A stretch of DNA of 64,000 nt, from positions 62,001-126,000 of the forward strand of contig JALDNG010000487.1 in assembly GCA_024349245.1 (NCBI GenBank). Direction: 5' to 3'. The DNA is from Neodontobutis hainanensis. Taxonomy: Eukaryota; Chordata; Actinopteri; Gobiiformes; Odontobutidae. How positions within the stretch are numbered: position 1 is the stretch's first letter; every line of letters starts with the position of its first letter. Shown one piece after another: positions 41,690-55,125 of this stretch. The translations under genes and the position numbers were made by a program. The notes below the pieces were generated by a model that did not search any database, had not been told where the DNA came from, and saw only the letters and a program-made list of their open reading frames with translations.

Positions 41690-43840
41690 ATAATAATAAT
41701 AATAATAATAATAATTAAAGCATAGCGGCGATAAAGGCCCTCGCCTCCCTTGCGACCGCGGGGACACATGAACTCGGAGGATTGCATTTCGTGCTTTAAA
41801 GCGTAAACTTCACAATAATGTCAAATAACCGGGCCTGTGCCTCTGCTTGAATCTTCTTCTGGCTGGAGCCTGCTTCATCACCTCGGGCCTGTGCTACTGC
41901 TGGGGCCTGCTACACCACCTTGTATTTAGAGTTAAAGGTCTCCACATTCCCTGGTTTTCCTGGGATCTGTCTGAACTTTTGAAAATAAGAGTTTATGCTT
42001 GGGCTGAGGCGAGAAAAACTAAGTACTGGCTGAAGATTTGCAATGTTAAAAAGTGAAAATGTAAATATTAGTTGTCTAAAATAACAAGTTTACCAGTTCC
42101 AAAAGATTCTGAGGAGTTTTCCAAGACTCTAGTCTTGGCTCTGGAGGAGCGTCCTCTAAAGGAAGGATCCTGGCATTTGGTAAATGGCATTTATTTCCCA
42201 AAGAAATGGCTGCCTCTTCACAAGCTCATTACGAACACAGCCACAAATGGATCAAAAAACAAACTGATAACTTTTATTGGCACTCGTGTCTAGATAATAC
42301 TCAACAAATTTGGGGCCTTTTAGAAAAAAACACATTGGGTTTAATCTTTTGACGTGAGGGGTGTGATTTAGTTGGTCGCGCCTTTCCCCCCACATGGTGG
42401 ACTTCCTGTTCAGTTTAGGCTGTTGCTGTCATAGACTTTTCTGTTTGCCCTGAGGTGTCCTATGGATGTACCAAGTTTCATTTTTCTACGTTGGAAAAAA
42501 TTACTTTCACTTTCCATAGGCCGAATGTATTTTCATTTCCCAGGGGTCGCCACTGAGTCATTTTTTTAAATTATTTTTTCAAATACTTAAGATACATCAA
42601 TATTTCGCCAGGCTTAAGTTTAGTGGCCAATAAAATTTACGCTTATGACATTTACTGGGTCAAAATTAAGGATAATTTTGCAGAAAAATTAGCAGAAAAA
42701 TAAAAATTAAATAAAAATATAAATTGAGCAAAAATAACAAGAAAAGGCATTGTCTATTTTGCACACGTGTGTTTAGCTCATTTTGCCTAAGTTTGGTGTT
42801 TGTGGAATGAAGCAGCTATTTTCTGTCAATTTTTCAAAGTGAGGTGTATTCTAAGGCGGTTCACATTTTCAATTCAAAATGGCTGCCTTCTCGTGTGTGA
42901 TAGGGTGTGGTCCCCATTGGCTTTTATGTTCATAAGCCCATGCTGGATGTGTGTACCAAGTTTCATTTGCCTAGGACAAACTAAAATTTTCCCTTCCCAT
43001 TGACTTTTTCCACATATTTGCGCCGTTGCTATGGAAACACATTTATAAATAGGGGGTGGTTGTCATTAGCTTTTATGTTTGTCATGACATAAGTGATGTG
43101 TGTGCCAAATTTTATGTCTCTATGACAAACTAAATTCTTGGGTCCCATTATAAGTTTGTAGGGGGCGCTAGAGGGCCATTTCTAAAGCTAACCCTTTTAT
43201 TTACATATCTTTGTGTTCAGGTCATAAGTGTGCACAAACACCTTTTTGGGTCCAACTTGATCCGAGAAGCGTTTGAGAGTTAACGGATAATTTATTACCA
43301 CAAAAATGGCTGCCTCGTTACAGGCTTGCCACACCCACACCCGATAAGATATCAGAAACAAAATGACAGCTTTTGTTGGCACATGTGTCTAGATGATACT
43401 CACCAAAATTGGGGCCATTTAGACAAAAACACAATGAGTTGAATCTTTTGGCGTAAGGGTGCGATTTAGGTGGCGCGCTTTCACCCCACATGGCGGACTT
43501 CCTGTTGAGTTTACGCTGTGGCTGTCATAGACTTTTCTGTTTGCCCTGAGGTGTTCTATGGATGTACCAAGTTTTGTATTTCTACATTGGAAAAAATGTA
43601 CTTTCACTTTCCATAGGCCCTTTTCTAGGGGTCGCCACTGAGTCATTTTTCATATTTTTTTTTGGGACTTCAAATACATAAATTTTTCGACCTTGAACTT
43701 TGGGCCCAATAAAAATGACTTTTCGTGCATGTTCACTGGGTCAAATTAAGGATCATTTTGCAGAAAAAAAAAAAAAAAAAAATTAATAATACGAGCAAAA
43801 CAATAGGCCCTCCCGGCTATCACCGCTCGGGCCTAATAAT
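41690..43840 (-). repeat. Modular repeat block with related inverted ends
   Basis: The right end (43803-43837) is cctcccggctatcaccgctc then gggcctaataat. The left end (41692-41750) has aataataattaaagc and gcggcgataaaggccctcg, which resembles the complement. Between them a module repeats. Words such as atggctgcctc, ggcacncgtgtctagat, gcatagacttttctgtttg-like text, atggatgtaccaagttt and ggggtcgccactgagtca occur in the same order near 42200-42560 and again near 43300-43650. The offset is about 1.09-1.10 kb. A third partial module lies at 42870-43190. Confidence 0.65.
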
Positions 43841-44049
43841 ATTTATATAGTGCTTTTCCACCTAGTAGTAGGCACTCAAAGCGCTTTACGTACATAAAGC
43901 CATTACCAGTGTTACAGAACATCACTGGAGGCAATGTAGGTTAAGTGTCTTGCCCAAGGACACAACGACAGTATGTGGGGAGAGCGGGACCGAACCGCCC
44001 ACCCACTGGTCTAAGGACGGCCGCTCTACCCACTGAGCTACTGCCGCCC
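43838..44049 (-). repeat. tRNA-derived SINE
   Basis: Minus strand: head gggcggcagtagctcagtgg, gtagagcggccgtcc and B-box-like cggttcggtccc; body gtgtccttgggcaagacact; tail aaagcgctttgagtgcctac. It abuts the end of the modular repeat block. Confidence 0.88.
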
Positions 44050-47000
44050 AAAGGCAGCCCCAGTGGCACAAAAGAGGTGGAACCTTATGACCTGATGTAG
44101 GTCAGATGGACCGTTATTCAATAAATGCATAAAGAGTGAGACAGTGTCCAGGATCGAGGATGATTATTCCACAATGTCTCATGAAAAGTATTGAACAGTG
44201 ATTGTCACTGTTGGGGCACATCTGCAGCAGTATTTACTGATGAGTGGACAAAATAAAAGATGAAGAAGAACCTGCCCCCCCACCAGGATTCAGGTTTTAG
44301 ACAGTAGAGACTGAGTTTGCTCTTTTTGTCTTCACCAAAGTTTGATTTCACATTCACAACTCTACAAACATTAATATAATACCTAAATAAGCATCTTCCG
44401 TAACACAACATAAATAGTAGTCCAGCTTGAGCTACATTTATTTCCAAGTCTGTGTTTGTTGCAGTGATTAGTCATCATTAAACTGGGCCTGAAGAGGATT
44501 GAGTCCAAAAATCCCCCTCAGAGCTTCACTGGATGTTTACACAGTCACTCTGGTTTCATTTGGGCAGAAGAGGGTCGCTGCTCCAGTTATTTTTTAATTT
44601 TTCCAGTTAAGTGTGTGTCCTGTGGCTGTGGAGACATCAGTGGGTAGTTCGTAGAGCTGTCCTGTCTAAAACATTAGCCCCGGTGAGATTTTTGTGAGAC
44701 TCATCCTCTTTGTTCTCAGTGTCACACAAGCCTCAGGAATATGTCACTTTCAGAAAAAAAAGAGTCTCACTTTTCTGATCAAAGACAAGAAAAAAAAAAG
44801 AGTTTTTTTTGTCTGTGGCAATAATATCGAGTTAATCTGAATCAGGTTTTAATGCTACGTAATGCCCTTTACAAAATTATCAATTCTTTTGTCCACTTTT
44901 GTACTTAAGTTCAGTTTAAAAGGTCTTGGTTTAGTCCTATTTAAGAACTAGTTTAGTCTTGGTTTAAAACTAAAGCCAAACCAGGGCTTCACATTGGCTT
45001 TAGGTTTGGTCGTGATTTGGTCTAGTTTAATTATAAAAATGGATCAGATTTATATCACGTTATTCTCCCAAAGGAACTCGCATTATTTTAATTGTTTTTC
45101 ATGGTTTAGTCTTTATTTAGTTCTGGGTTAGACCTGGTGTTGTTCTAATTTAGTAATAGTTTAGTTCTTGTTCAGTCCTGAATTTAGGCTTAGTTAAGTC
45201 CTGATTTGACCTTGGTTTAGACTTGGTTTGATTTATAGCATAAACCATGAAAGTGCTGCTGAGTGTAACTGCAGTGAGCCGGGGTCTGTTGGTCTCCTCT
45301 GGGTCTGCTGGGACTAAAATAACCTGGAGCAGGCCTCAGAGGAAGCCCAGGAATACCCTCTGCAGTAACTCGCGTTCACCGTGTGGCCCTGGACTTGACC
45401 TCCGAGAGCCCGGATCGGGTCGCACCGTGAGCCGCACAGAACCAGAACACTTTGATTAGAGATAGAAAAACTCAGATAATGCACATTGACAATGACATTA
45501 TCCTGTGCAACATTGTACTCGGTCAATTACACTTGCGTCTCTATAGGACGTTTAACCATTAACAAAAGAAAAAGACTAGAACACCTTTATTGTTGAAGGA
45601 TTGCTGCTTAAAGGAAACATTAGGTGAATGTCAAAAATGATCTTAAAAGCTAAAGTAGAATTTCTGTTCTTGTGAAAAGAAGCTTCCGTCCTCATAGATT
45701 TGTGAGTTGTCTGTTTCTGTAACAAACACTCTTAAGAACCAGGAAAGGCTCTGGGCTAGTGCCTCAGGACTCAACACAACACAGGCCCACCATTGTTGTT
45801 TGTCAGTTTAATTGATTCAGAGGCAAACACAATAAAGCTATTAAATAGAACAAGCATAATGTAAAAAAAACAATTTTTTTTTTACATTTATACATTTAGT
45901 GCAATAGGCCTATTCTATAAAGTTTATTTCAACAAACAGAACATCTCGGACTGACAAAGTCAAAAAATATATTTTTTGTGAAGCACCGAATAGTATCCGC
46001 CTACCACTAAATTTATTTTAGCCAATCACAGCAGCGATTCATTCAACGTTAACAAACACTGAATTGATGAATGAAACAAGGACGTTGGCCGATGAAAAGA
46101 GCGTGTATGTATTTAAGATATGCCAAAGTGGGAATAGAGCACAAACATATTTTTCTTTTAGAAAATCCTTAAGTGTTAGTAAAAGACGTAAGTATCAATG
46201 CTAACATCATTCAGCGTAGCCATGTTGATAACAGAGGAGAAGAGGACGCTTGTTGCATTTGTCAAAATAAAAACACGCCTCTTCTTGTTCGTGCTGAGCC
46301 CATTGTTCGACGCAGCGGTTGGCTTGGTGCGATACAGGATGGATTTACCCAGAGTTTGGAAACTCCTAAATCTCGAGAGAATCCAGCTGCAGCACAATGT
46401 TATATTTTCTGAACCTCTAAGAAAACCAATTAGGGGCCCCTGCTGTAGATTATGTCTAAAAACGATTATTGCAGGCCTAATAAACATGTTTGATGGCCAA
46501 TTATAGCATAACTAAATATTTGGTCCACTAAGCCATACACATGCAGCTTAAGGTCTAAGACGCTCATCAGTTAGGTGTGTCTACGAGGTCAGCTTTAGAA
46601 GTATTTGAGCCTGAAATATACAGCACTATGCATTAGATCCACTAAGAATCACCAAGCAACAGCGTTAACAGAGGGATCCCATCATTTACATAATATTGTG
46701 GCCTCAGTAAGTGTCTCTCTTCAGACTCCATTGGAAGAACCGGTATTGGTAGTGCAAACAAACACGGCTCAAGTGTCTATGTGAGCGGACTGTGGGGTAA
46801 TCAGATTATAGGAGCCACAACAGACACGTGTTAGAATGCATTCAAAATCATGTTTTGTTAAAGCTCTCCCAGGTACGGTTTCACAGAGATGTTTTAGACC
46901 AGTTCTCATGCATCAACATTTTAACACATTATCCATCTATTATCAGGTTTACAAATACTACACTTATGGTTTATGGCAAAGTATGGACAGACAAAACATT

Positions 47001-50000
47001 AAAAAAATACACCTACCAGTAAAGAATATGGTACATTTCATGTTAAATTGGGACTCAAGCTACAAATCTCAGCCTTATTAACATAGACATTGTTTTAAGT
47101 CTGCTCTGAAAAAACTACAGCATTTTCAATTCCAAATTCCTAGAAACTATGCCTGTACAATAAATCACAACTCTCTCTGTGCAGGAGCCAAATTGTAAAT
47201 ATTCAACCTGAAATGCTTATTTGAAAGTCAGTAGCACCAGTGAGACCAATAAAAGTCAGTCATGTATTTGACTTAATTCAAAATGTTACTATACAAAGTA
47301 TAAATTCAGAGATTGGAAGTAATTTAATGAATTATGGATTTTCACAGTATAGTTTATAGATAGAGCTATAGCAGTCGACAGAAGTAGTTTTCTTGGCCCT
47401 GTTGGGAAAGCCATGTCGACATTCATTCCACTGAGCATTGTGCTTGGACCGTCTGTTGGACTAAACCAGCGTCACAGTCTTGAGAACCAGAGCCAATCAG
47501 AAAGACCCTGACCGAGACAATTATTGAATCCAGGACAAGAGCAAACCTCGTTCCCAAAAGCAGACCCTCTCCAGACTAATGCCAAAGTAAACCACAGGTA
47601 ACAGAACGTACCCTGTCACAAAAGACAAGACATGATAATGGATTATAATTTTATCATTTGTGTAAACTGTTCTGGGGCTGCACGATATGAAGCAGTCAAT
47701 GCACGACTGCACAACAGGCTGTGGATAAATATACGTCACACGTATCAAATGCAGCGAGGCGTAAGGTTACACTCCAGCTTTAATAAACAGCTCAAGCACT
47801 GAATCACATCATCTTCATTTATTAGAGATGTCCATGGGCTTGATGTGCCACTGATTCTCTGCCTTTGTCTTTAAACCTGGCCCTCGTTTGGTCGGTGGCC
47901 ATGGCTGTAAATAGAATCCCACAAAATCCTTAGGGCCCAAAACCTGCTAGTCTAGTTATTACAAAACATTTATCAACATTATCTGTGGGCAATTTGCAAA
48001 ACCATCTTGTTATTAAAGCCAGTGTAAGTCTGAAGAAAAACCTATAAGTAACCCCATCAGCAAAGCTACAAAAAATAGAAATGTCATTTAGTATTTGTGA
48101 GTTTTGTCAAAAACACTTCTGATGCACTTTAAATGCAAAAAAAAAATACTGAGGTCAACATCTGAATGTTCTCAAGGCTTTGTACAGCAATGTCTCTGGT
48201 GTAAAGTACATCCTGAGACACTCAATCATCAGAAAGGAACAGTGCGTAAAAGCTCAAACACTGCAGATCTAATGTAGAAGAGTAACAGAGTAAGTTATGT
48301 GACGTCTTAAACAAGTCTCTCCTGCCGCCGACTGTTTCCTCATAAGCTTTAAACATTTTCAAGAGTATTTAAAGTGGCAGCTGTTGGTAATAGTCATTCT
48401 ATACTAGCAGCTCTCACATTTTACTGTTCACCGTATAATGCAATAATGTCAGCTCAATCATACTAGTCCTGTCTTTGCTTCCTGTTCCCATTTTACTTAG
48501 TTTTTCTGTATGTATCTTTCTTTTTCTGATTTTAAATACTGTGTTTGGAAGCACACTGTAAAAAGGTGCCACATAAATAAATAGTATAAACGTACGTCTG
48601 ATTATAAGTGTAAGATCTTTAATCTTTCACAATCAGTCTACCAAAAATGACTCACAAGACTCAGATAATGCATGTTATTGGACAAATGTAATCAATCATA
48701 CACGACATTTCCAACTGCACTTTCCTGTAGCCACTTCCACTCGGACAGCTGAGACCGGAGGAAGTGGACATTAAAAGAGAAGCCAATAATTAGGGAACCA
48801 ATTAACTACAATAAGAGTCCTCTGGCACAGCTCACGGCACTAGACTTTGACAGTAATAATCGTCATATTTCCACAGTAGAGTAAGCTGGCTAATTGGAGC
48901 CAACAAAGACGTGAGCGGCAGCTCACTTTTGTTCACAGCAGCAGAAATCGTTTGAGGGAAGAGGCCTTAGAAAACGACAGGAAAAAGGACTTTGCACATT
49001 ATTCATTTCACTCCGGCGGCGCTCTCCTGAGAAGGCACTATGGTAATGTTCTGTTCAAGATGAAACACAATGTACAAAGTAGAAAAGCTTTATTTAGTTT
49101 AAAAGTAAACTCCAAACGCTTTTGTTTTGCAGCAAAACATAGATCATAGGTTTTTAACTAAGAAATGGTCTGCAGAGTGGATCTTATTCAAAATCCTAGT
49201 TTTAGTCTTTTAGTCCTCGTTCAGGCCTGGTTAAAGACTGGGTTAAGTCCAAATATGGTCCAGATTCAGTCTTAGTGTAATCCTGATTTAGTTTCGGTTT
49301 GGTCTTAGTCTAGCCCTAAGTGGTCTTTCATTTAACCCAAACCTTGTGGTAAATCCGTCTGAGCTTAAGTCCCAGTTAAAGTAACAGAAAACAAAGCCAA
49401 TGTGTGGCCAATAAAAGTTCTGCTTTAATTGTCCTTTATTTAAACACCTTCAGGGTTTCATTAGTTTTTGGGTTTTACTTTAATCTTATCTTCACTACAC
49501 TTACTATATTACTTTGGATCCTGCTCCATGTGATGAAGCCAAATGGAAAGCTTGGGCACAGTCCTCTGCAACCTCTCTCTATTTCTGTCTTCTACTGTAA
49601 GCATCAAATATAACAAAACTCTTCTCAAGTTGTGTTTCCCAAACATTAGACCCATATTTTAAATAAAAACAACAAATATGTTTCCTGCATTTAACCTTTG
49701 AAAAAGTTCTGGTTTAATGTCTATAGACAACCACAAACCTCACAATTTCAATGTACTCTTATTAAATATCAACAGACGTGAGTCAGACAGAATATGCAGA
49801 AAAACTTTACAGATAAGACAGTATTTGTCTATGCAACTTCCAACAGATGTGTATCTTCTGTTCACACGTCATTAGTCCACTCCTTTTTAGTGTCAATGAC
49901 GAAAATACACAGGTCTCACTGAGAAATAACCAGCGTTATTTCCACTGCAAACACTCAGCAAAGACAGAAAAAATACACACACACAGAGCTTCCAAACATT

Positions 50001-51651
50001 TACTCCATGTGGCGTTCAAGAAGCCCCCTCCCACTCAGTCATCGGGAAGTCACTGAAGGTTTGTTTAACTCACACAGACACAACGCTGCAGGGAAACAGC
50101 CTTGGTTCACTACAAATTGGCTGCTCATGCACAAAGACAGCGAGATGGTGAGGAAAGGGTGACAGGTTTGTCAAACGCTGACATTCAACTGCACAATGAA
50201 AAACTGATTTCAATTATTTATTATTGTGCCTCTGTGTCTTTGGTTTGTTTTAGAAAAATAATACTATTTCTACTCAAAACTAAAGCGTTGGCTAAACGGT
50301 AAAAATGCAGCTTTGCCACCGGACATTTTTTTTTATTATACACTTTTCTATTGTCTTTAAGTTTCAGAAAATTGCAGGAAGATCTGAAATTACACAATAC
50401 TATATACAAAGAGTAAAAAATTCTCAAAATGGAAAAATTGACCCAAAATTTGAATAATGTTTAAATTATTGTTTAATGTTTTTCAAAATATCTATAATCT
50501 AAATAAACAAAAAATATATAGTGAAAACAAAGGCAAAAGTAAAAAGTAAGAGAAAAAAAGGAAAAAAAGCTAAATAATTAAAAATCCTAAAAAAAAATAA
50601 AACCATCAAATGTTTATAAAAACAAAAACGTTGTGTCATTTTGAAGCTATTATCTATATGAAATCTGAAAAAGATGTAATATAAAATAAAATGTAAAACA
50701 GTTTTAATGAAACCGAGTCATTGTTACAAAGATTTAAAATTTTGAAAATTATTTTTATGATAATTTTATTGCTGAAAATGGACAAAAGTTCAAAAAATTT
50801 TAAAATATTTATTTTAAAATAAAATTTTCTTCTCAAATTTAACACAAAAACAGGTAAAAATGAAAACAGAACAATGCTACTTTTGTTGCAGAAATTGTGA
50901 AAAAGGATAGAACACATCCACAATTACAAAGAAATAAACCTAAACATATTTGGCCGTCTGTGCACAGAGACTGTGAGCCAGTGAATAAATCATGACAGGT
51001 TTGTGAAATGCTGCCATTAAACCGCAGAAGGAAAAAAATGTGTGTCCATTATTTATGAAGGGAACATTCAGCTCTAAAGGTTTCATATCCTCGAGACAGA
51101 AACCAGAGCGACCTGAGGGGCGCTCATTGACATCGCTGCATATGTTTATCATTGTACTTTTGTGTAACACGATCAGCTCTGAGCAGTAGCCAGACAGGAA
51201 GAAAAACATTTAATGTGCGTCGGCTTCACTGATGGGATCGGCGCTCAAACATAATAAAGGCAAACGTATGTGAGAGGAAAACAGAGCAAAAGGTTAGACT
51301 GGAAAAGACAGCCGTAAAGATTGTAACTCATTCAAAATGATCTCTGTTTACACCATGTGATGATTGTGTTGATGTAAAGATGATATGATCTTTAATATTT
51401 GTCTAAATTCAATATATATTGAAACGCAGCTCCAGCAAAACTTACAATAATGTAAGGTCTTTAACTACAAAACCACTGCAGCACTTTCTTCATGTCTTCA
51501 TTATTATCAGAAAGCAACAACAGAAAATCTGCATTTAAACAAGAGAAAGTATACATTCTATATTTTATTCTCTGTACATTTGAACATTTGTATTAGACCT
51601 GGGACTATATATTGTATGTATCGTAATAATTTCCTCTTGTGATCTATCATC

Positions 51652-51711
<60 letters not shown>

Positions 51712-53029
51712 GATCATGTGATATTTGTGAAAAAGACATTTTTCACTGTTGTGGATATAGACACGTGGGAGTTATGAAATAACAAACCAAGCTTTTAATT
51801 AATGGGACATCAATGGGTTGGTATAGTTACAAATTAATTCAACTATACACTGTCCTTCAGGCAGGATTAAACACACTTTTTTCTGGGGTTACTGGAGAAA
51901 GGACCTTGATTTTGTTAGGAATAAACAGCCTTACAGTCATCAAAATCAATACGACTAAAATACAATTTGATTTAATATTAAACAGCACAAACAAGTGAGA
52001 AGCTGTTATTTTATAAGCATGGTTTGTCACAGCATGAAAGGTTTTAATACATTGAATAAGTGACATTGCAAAACTCATTACTCCAGTTTGCAGTTTATTA
52101 TAAGATAAGATAAGTAACAGTCTAAAAAAGTGCATTTACCTCATTCCCAGATTTTTTTTCCAAGTTAAAATGAAACATTTATGCCCACACTTTTCTCTAG
52201 ACACATAATTTGACAAGTCATGAGTCAGTGTTTCTTTCTTTCCCACAGAAACCCACTTGCTGTGGGGCACATTATTATATTATCAAAGGAATAAGCTGTG
52301 GTAGAAGCATAGAGTCAAACTCAGACTCACAGCAGGACAGTTACAGGGGATCTCACTCTGCATTAACCATAGCCTTTGTTTTATTGATGGACACTGTGTC
52401 AAGTTTGAAATATCAAGCTTTTTCATCTCAATCCCTGCCAACAACTCAGCTGTGGTTCATGTCATAAGCCTTTTGTTGTTTTTGGGACCTGGTTAGCGGC
52501 TAGATGTCAGTGAGGTACGATGAGCAATGAGACACTGGAAGCACGGAGTTGGCGTAGACCACTGTTTTTCTTTTTCAATAAAAATTCCCAAGAAGTGCTA
52601 GGTGCAAGGGGAAAACTTGCAGTGTCGGAAGGATGAGCTCAGTTCTCTCCAGCAGGGACAATCAGACAAAGAAGAAGCACAACCTCAACAACAACAACAT
52701 TGGAATGATTTGATGCAGCTTAAATACATCCCCACTAATTGGGTAAAACCAAAGCCCAACCCCACAGGTAAGTTCATTACCATTAGCTTTCCTTAAAACA
52801 ATGTTAAAAAACTCCAAAGCAATAAACTAAACCATAAACCCAAATTTAAGACCTAACACCATTTACAAACCTAAAACCAAATACTTAGACCTCTTTAAAA
52901 TCCCTTAATCATAAAACACAGTTATGTCTCCTCCCCTCTCTATTCCCCTGCCGTGGTCTGGCCCGGAACCTTTTTAATGGTGGTTGTTCGGCTGGGGACT
53001 CTTTTGGCCAGACACCTGTACACAAGGCA
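44050..53029. other. Long interval without a recognised gene
   Basis: Fields of the ccagga repeat in complement orientation lie at about 44900-45240 and 49190-49390. A very A/T-rich low-complexity stretch lies at about 50330-50900. About 48740-49040 and 50945-51215 are non-repetitive blocks of more balanced composition that could be conserved regulatory DNA. hAT-like end words occur near 47672. None of the open frames carries a domain I recognise. Confidence 0.4.
51654..51711. repeat. (ATT)n microsatellite
   Basis: About 19 perfect trinucleotides. Confidence 0.95.
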
Positions 53030-53037
53030 CAAAGAGG

Positions 53038-54760
53038 CATAGACATACATAAGAAAGGCTAGATGTCTCACGGCGCAGTCTCCGACGGCATCACCGGCGG
53101 CCATCTTGAAACAGGCAAGCTTCCTATCGGACTCCATGGTACCTGATGTAAGGTGAGTGATCTGCACGAACATAAATACTTTTATCTCGCTGAAATCTTG
53201 ACGGATTTACAAAATGTTTGATTTCTTACAAACGTTAATAATGTGGCTATAATTCTGGATGCGTGAACATGTTGAAATTGCAGCTTTTCTTTTCGAAAGA
53301 CGACTTAATCGTGCAGCATAGTTGTGTATCACGGCTAACGTTACCTGTGCAAGTTATCAAGGCTGAGACCACCATCGAGCTGTTCAGTTATAGTTTTACT
53401 GACACCAATAACGATTTTATGACAACTATTTTTTTATTTATATTACAGTCATTGTGAATGTGGTTGTAGTTATTAGCTGGCTTTGAGTGAGACCTAACGT
53501 TAGTAGTTACAGTTTAGCTGCTACCCAGCAATTTTACATCAGTGGGAGAGGCAGAATTGCTATTTCTTTTCAATGTAACTTAAGTTGCACATGATTTCCA
53601 ATCGGTTTGGTTTGTTAAAAACATCTTATTATTTTTATTTTTTGTAAAATGTGTTTTCTGAAGACATGCACATTAACCCTAACCCTAAGACATACACAGT
53701 ACCTGGAAGTGTCACAAACCATTTTGAGTATATAGAAAAATGCCTGTATTTGTATCTGTTTGCCGAATTTATCACCACTGATACAGTCTGAACTGTATGA
53801 TAATGTCATGCAACTTAATTTATACGGAAAGATCATTCAGGGGTGGCTAGTTCTAGTGTTTTGTTTTTTTAAGCATAAAACATTTTTAAAGCATGTAGTG
53901 AATATCTGTGTACTATACTCCATATATCTTTTTTTGTTTTAAGGTGGCTGGAATAACAACCCTAATGCCAGTTCAAGTACATCTTCAGGAAGCTGATGGC
54001 CCGGTGTGGGGTTGATAAACCATGCAGAGGCAATGTGACAGCACAGGATGACACAGAGTCCCTCCCAGCTGTCATTGTCACCTCTACAAGCCTGTCAGCT
54101 GTAGATATGTCCTCTGCAACAAATGAATAAATAGACTTTTGTGTAATTATTCCATATTTTGTGTAGTAATTCTATATCAGAACCCCTGATATACAATCCA
54201 AATAGTCTACAAGAAACTTCAGAGTGTTACCAAGAGGTTACCACACAGTAAGCCTTTATTATGTCTATCTTTTGGGTAACCAAAAGTCCTATGGGGAGTT
54301 TCGATAGGGCATTTTACAAAACGCATGAGCATACCTTGGCAAATCAATGGTCTAAAGTACTCATATTTCATTCTATATTGATCTGCTTTTGTACACAGCT
54401 TTACAAGACCTTTGCTTGGGCTCAGTTGTGTTTCTAAAGTCATATCAAGAGACCTAGAAGCTGAAATGTGGTCAGTTGAGATGCTTGTTATCCAACAGAA
54501 AGAAAAACAATATTCTAGCCTCTATAACTCTGTGCAAGTACTTCACATAATTATTCTGATTGTTTCTAAGAAACTACAGGGTCTCAGTTCTCTAAAGAGG
54601 TCAGGCATTTGATGGTAGGCAAAAATAGCTGGGAACAGTGATCTCTGAAGTAGGCGCAGTGCAATGTCAAGGGAAAAGCCTAGTAAATGGCCCAATCCTC
54701 AAGAAGTTAAAATAAACATAATAATTCAAATTATTTTATTATAATATTAACATTATAAAA

Positions 54761-54800
<40 letters not shown>

Positions 54801-55117
54801 TCATTCATTAGCGTGTGTATATTCATTGCATCTCTATGTTCTGTTCAATGTTATTTTCATATGGAAGTCCATGGTTATAATTATTCATAAGTATGCAGTG
54901 TCATAAGTATATCTCTGACGCTTATAACAAACTAGACTGTTTAAAAATCGGTAGAAAATTTAGCAAGTTATGGTTATTTAAAAGTACATGCACCATTAAA
55001 ACACAATGTTACGAGTGAGCAAGCTGCCTGTGACAAGATGGCCGTCAGGTGCGGACGTCGACCTCCATTGGCCGACAGCGCGGACGAGACATCTAGCCTT
55101 TCTTATGTATGTCTATG
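53038..55117. mobile_element. Complete non-autonomous DNA transposon, P-like ends
   Basis: Perfect 32-bp inverted repeats lie at 53038-53069 and 55086-55117; each begins CATAGACATACA reading inward. The flanking direct repeat is a perfect 8 bp, caaagagg, at 53030-53037 and 55118-55125. Total length is 2080 bases. A second shared word, cggccatcttg, lies inside both ends in inverted orientation (about 53097-53107 and 55034-55044). An 8-bp duplication with ends starting CA fits the P superfamily; hAT ends usually start CAG or TAG. No transposase or THAP motif was found. Inside are a GT/AT microsatellite (about 54762-54800), a short spliced-looking segment near 53100-53150, and AATAAA near 54126. 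Confidence 0.8.
54762..54800. repeat. (GT)n(AT)n microsatellite
   Basis: gtgtgtgtgtgtgtgtgt followed by an AT run, inside the transposon. Confidence 0.95.
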
Positions 55118-55125
55118 CAAAGAGG

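Noticed and set aside
46173..46506. Overlapping ORFs of about 80-100 codons on both strands
   Set aside because: No splice sites, homology or codon bias that I can recognise; open frames on both strands at once suggest chance.
52490..53029. Possible solo LTR upstream of the P-like element
   Set aside because: It has an AATAAA and a GC-richer patch, but I could not find matching TG..CA ends or a target duplication.
53672..53690. Telomere-like ttaaccctaaccctaag
   Set aside because: Only two to three units; too short to call an interstitial telomeric repeat.
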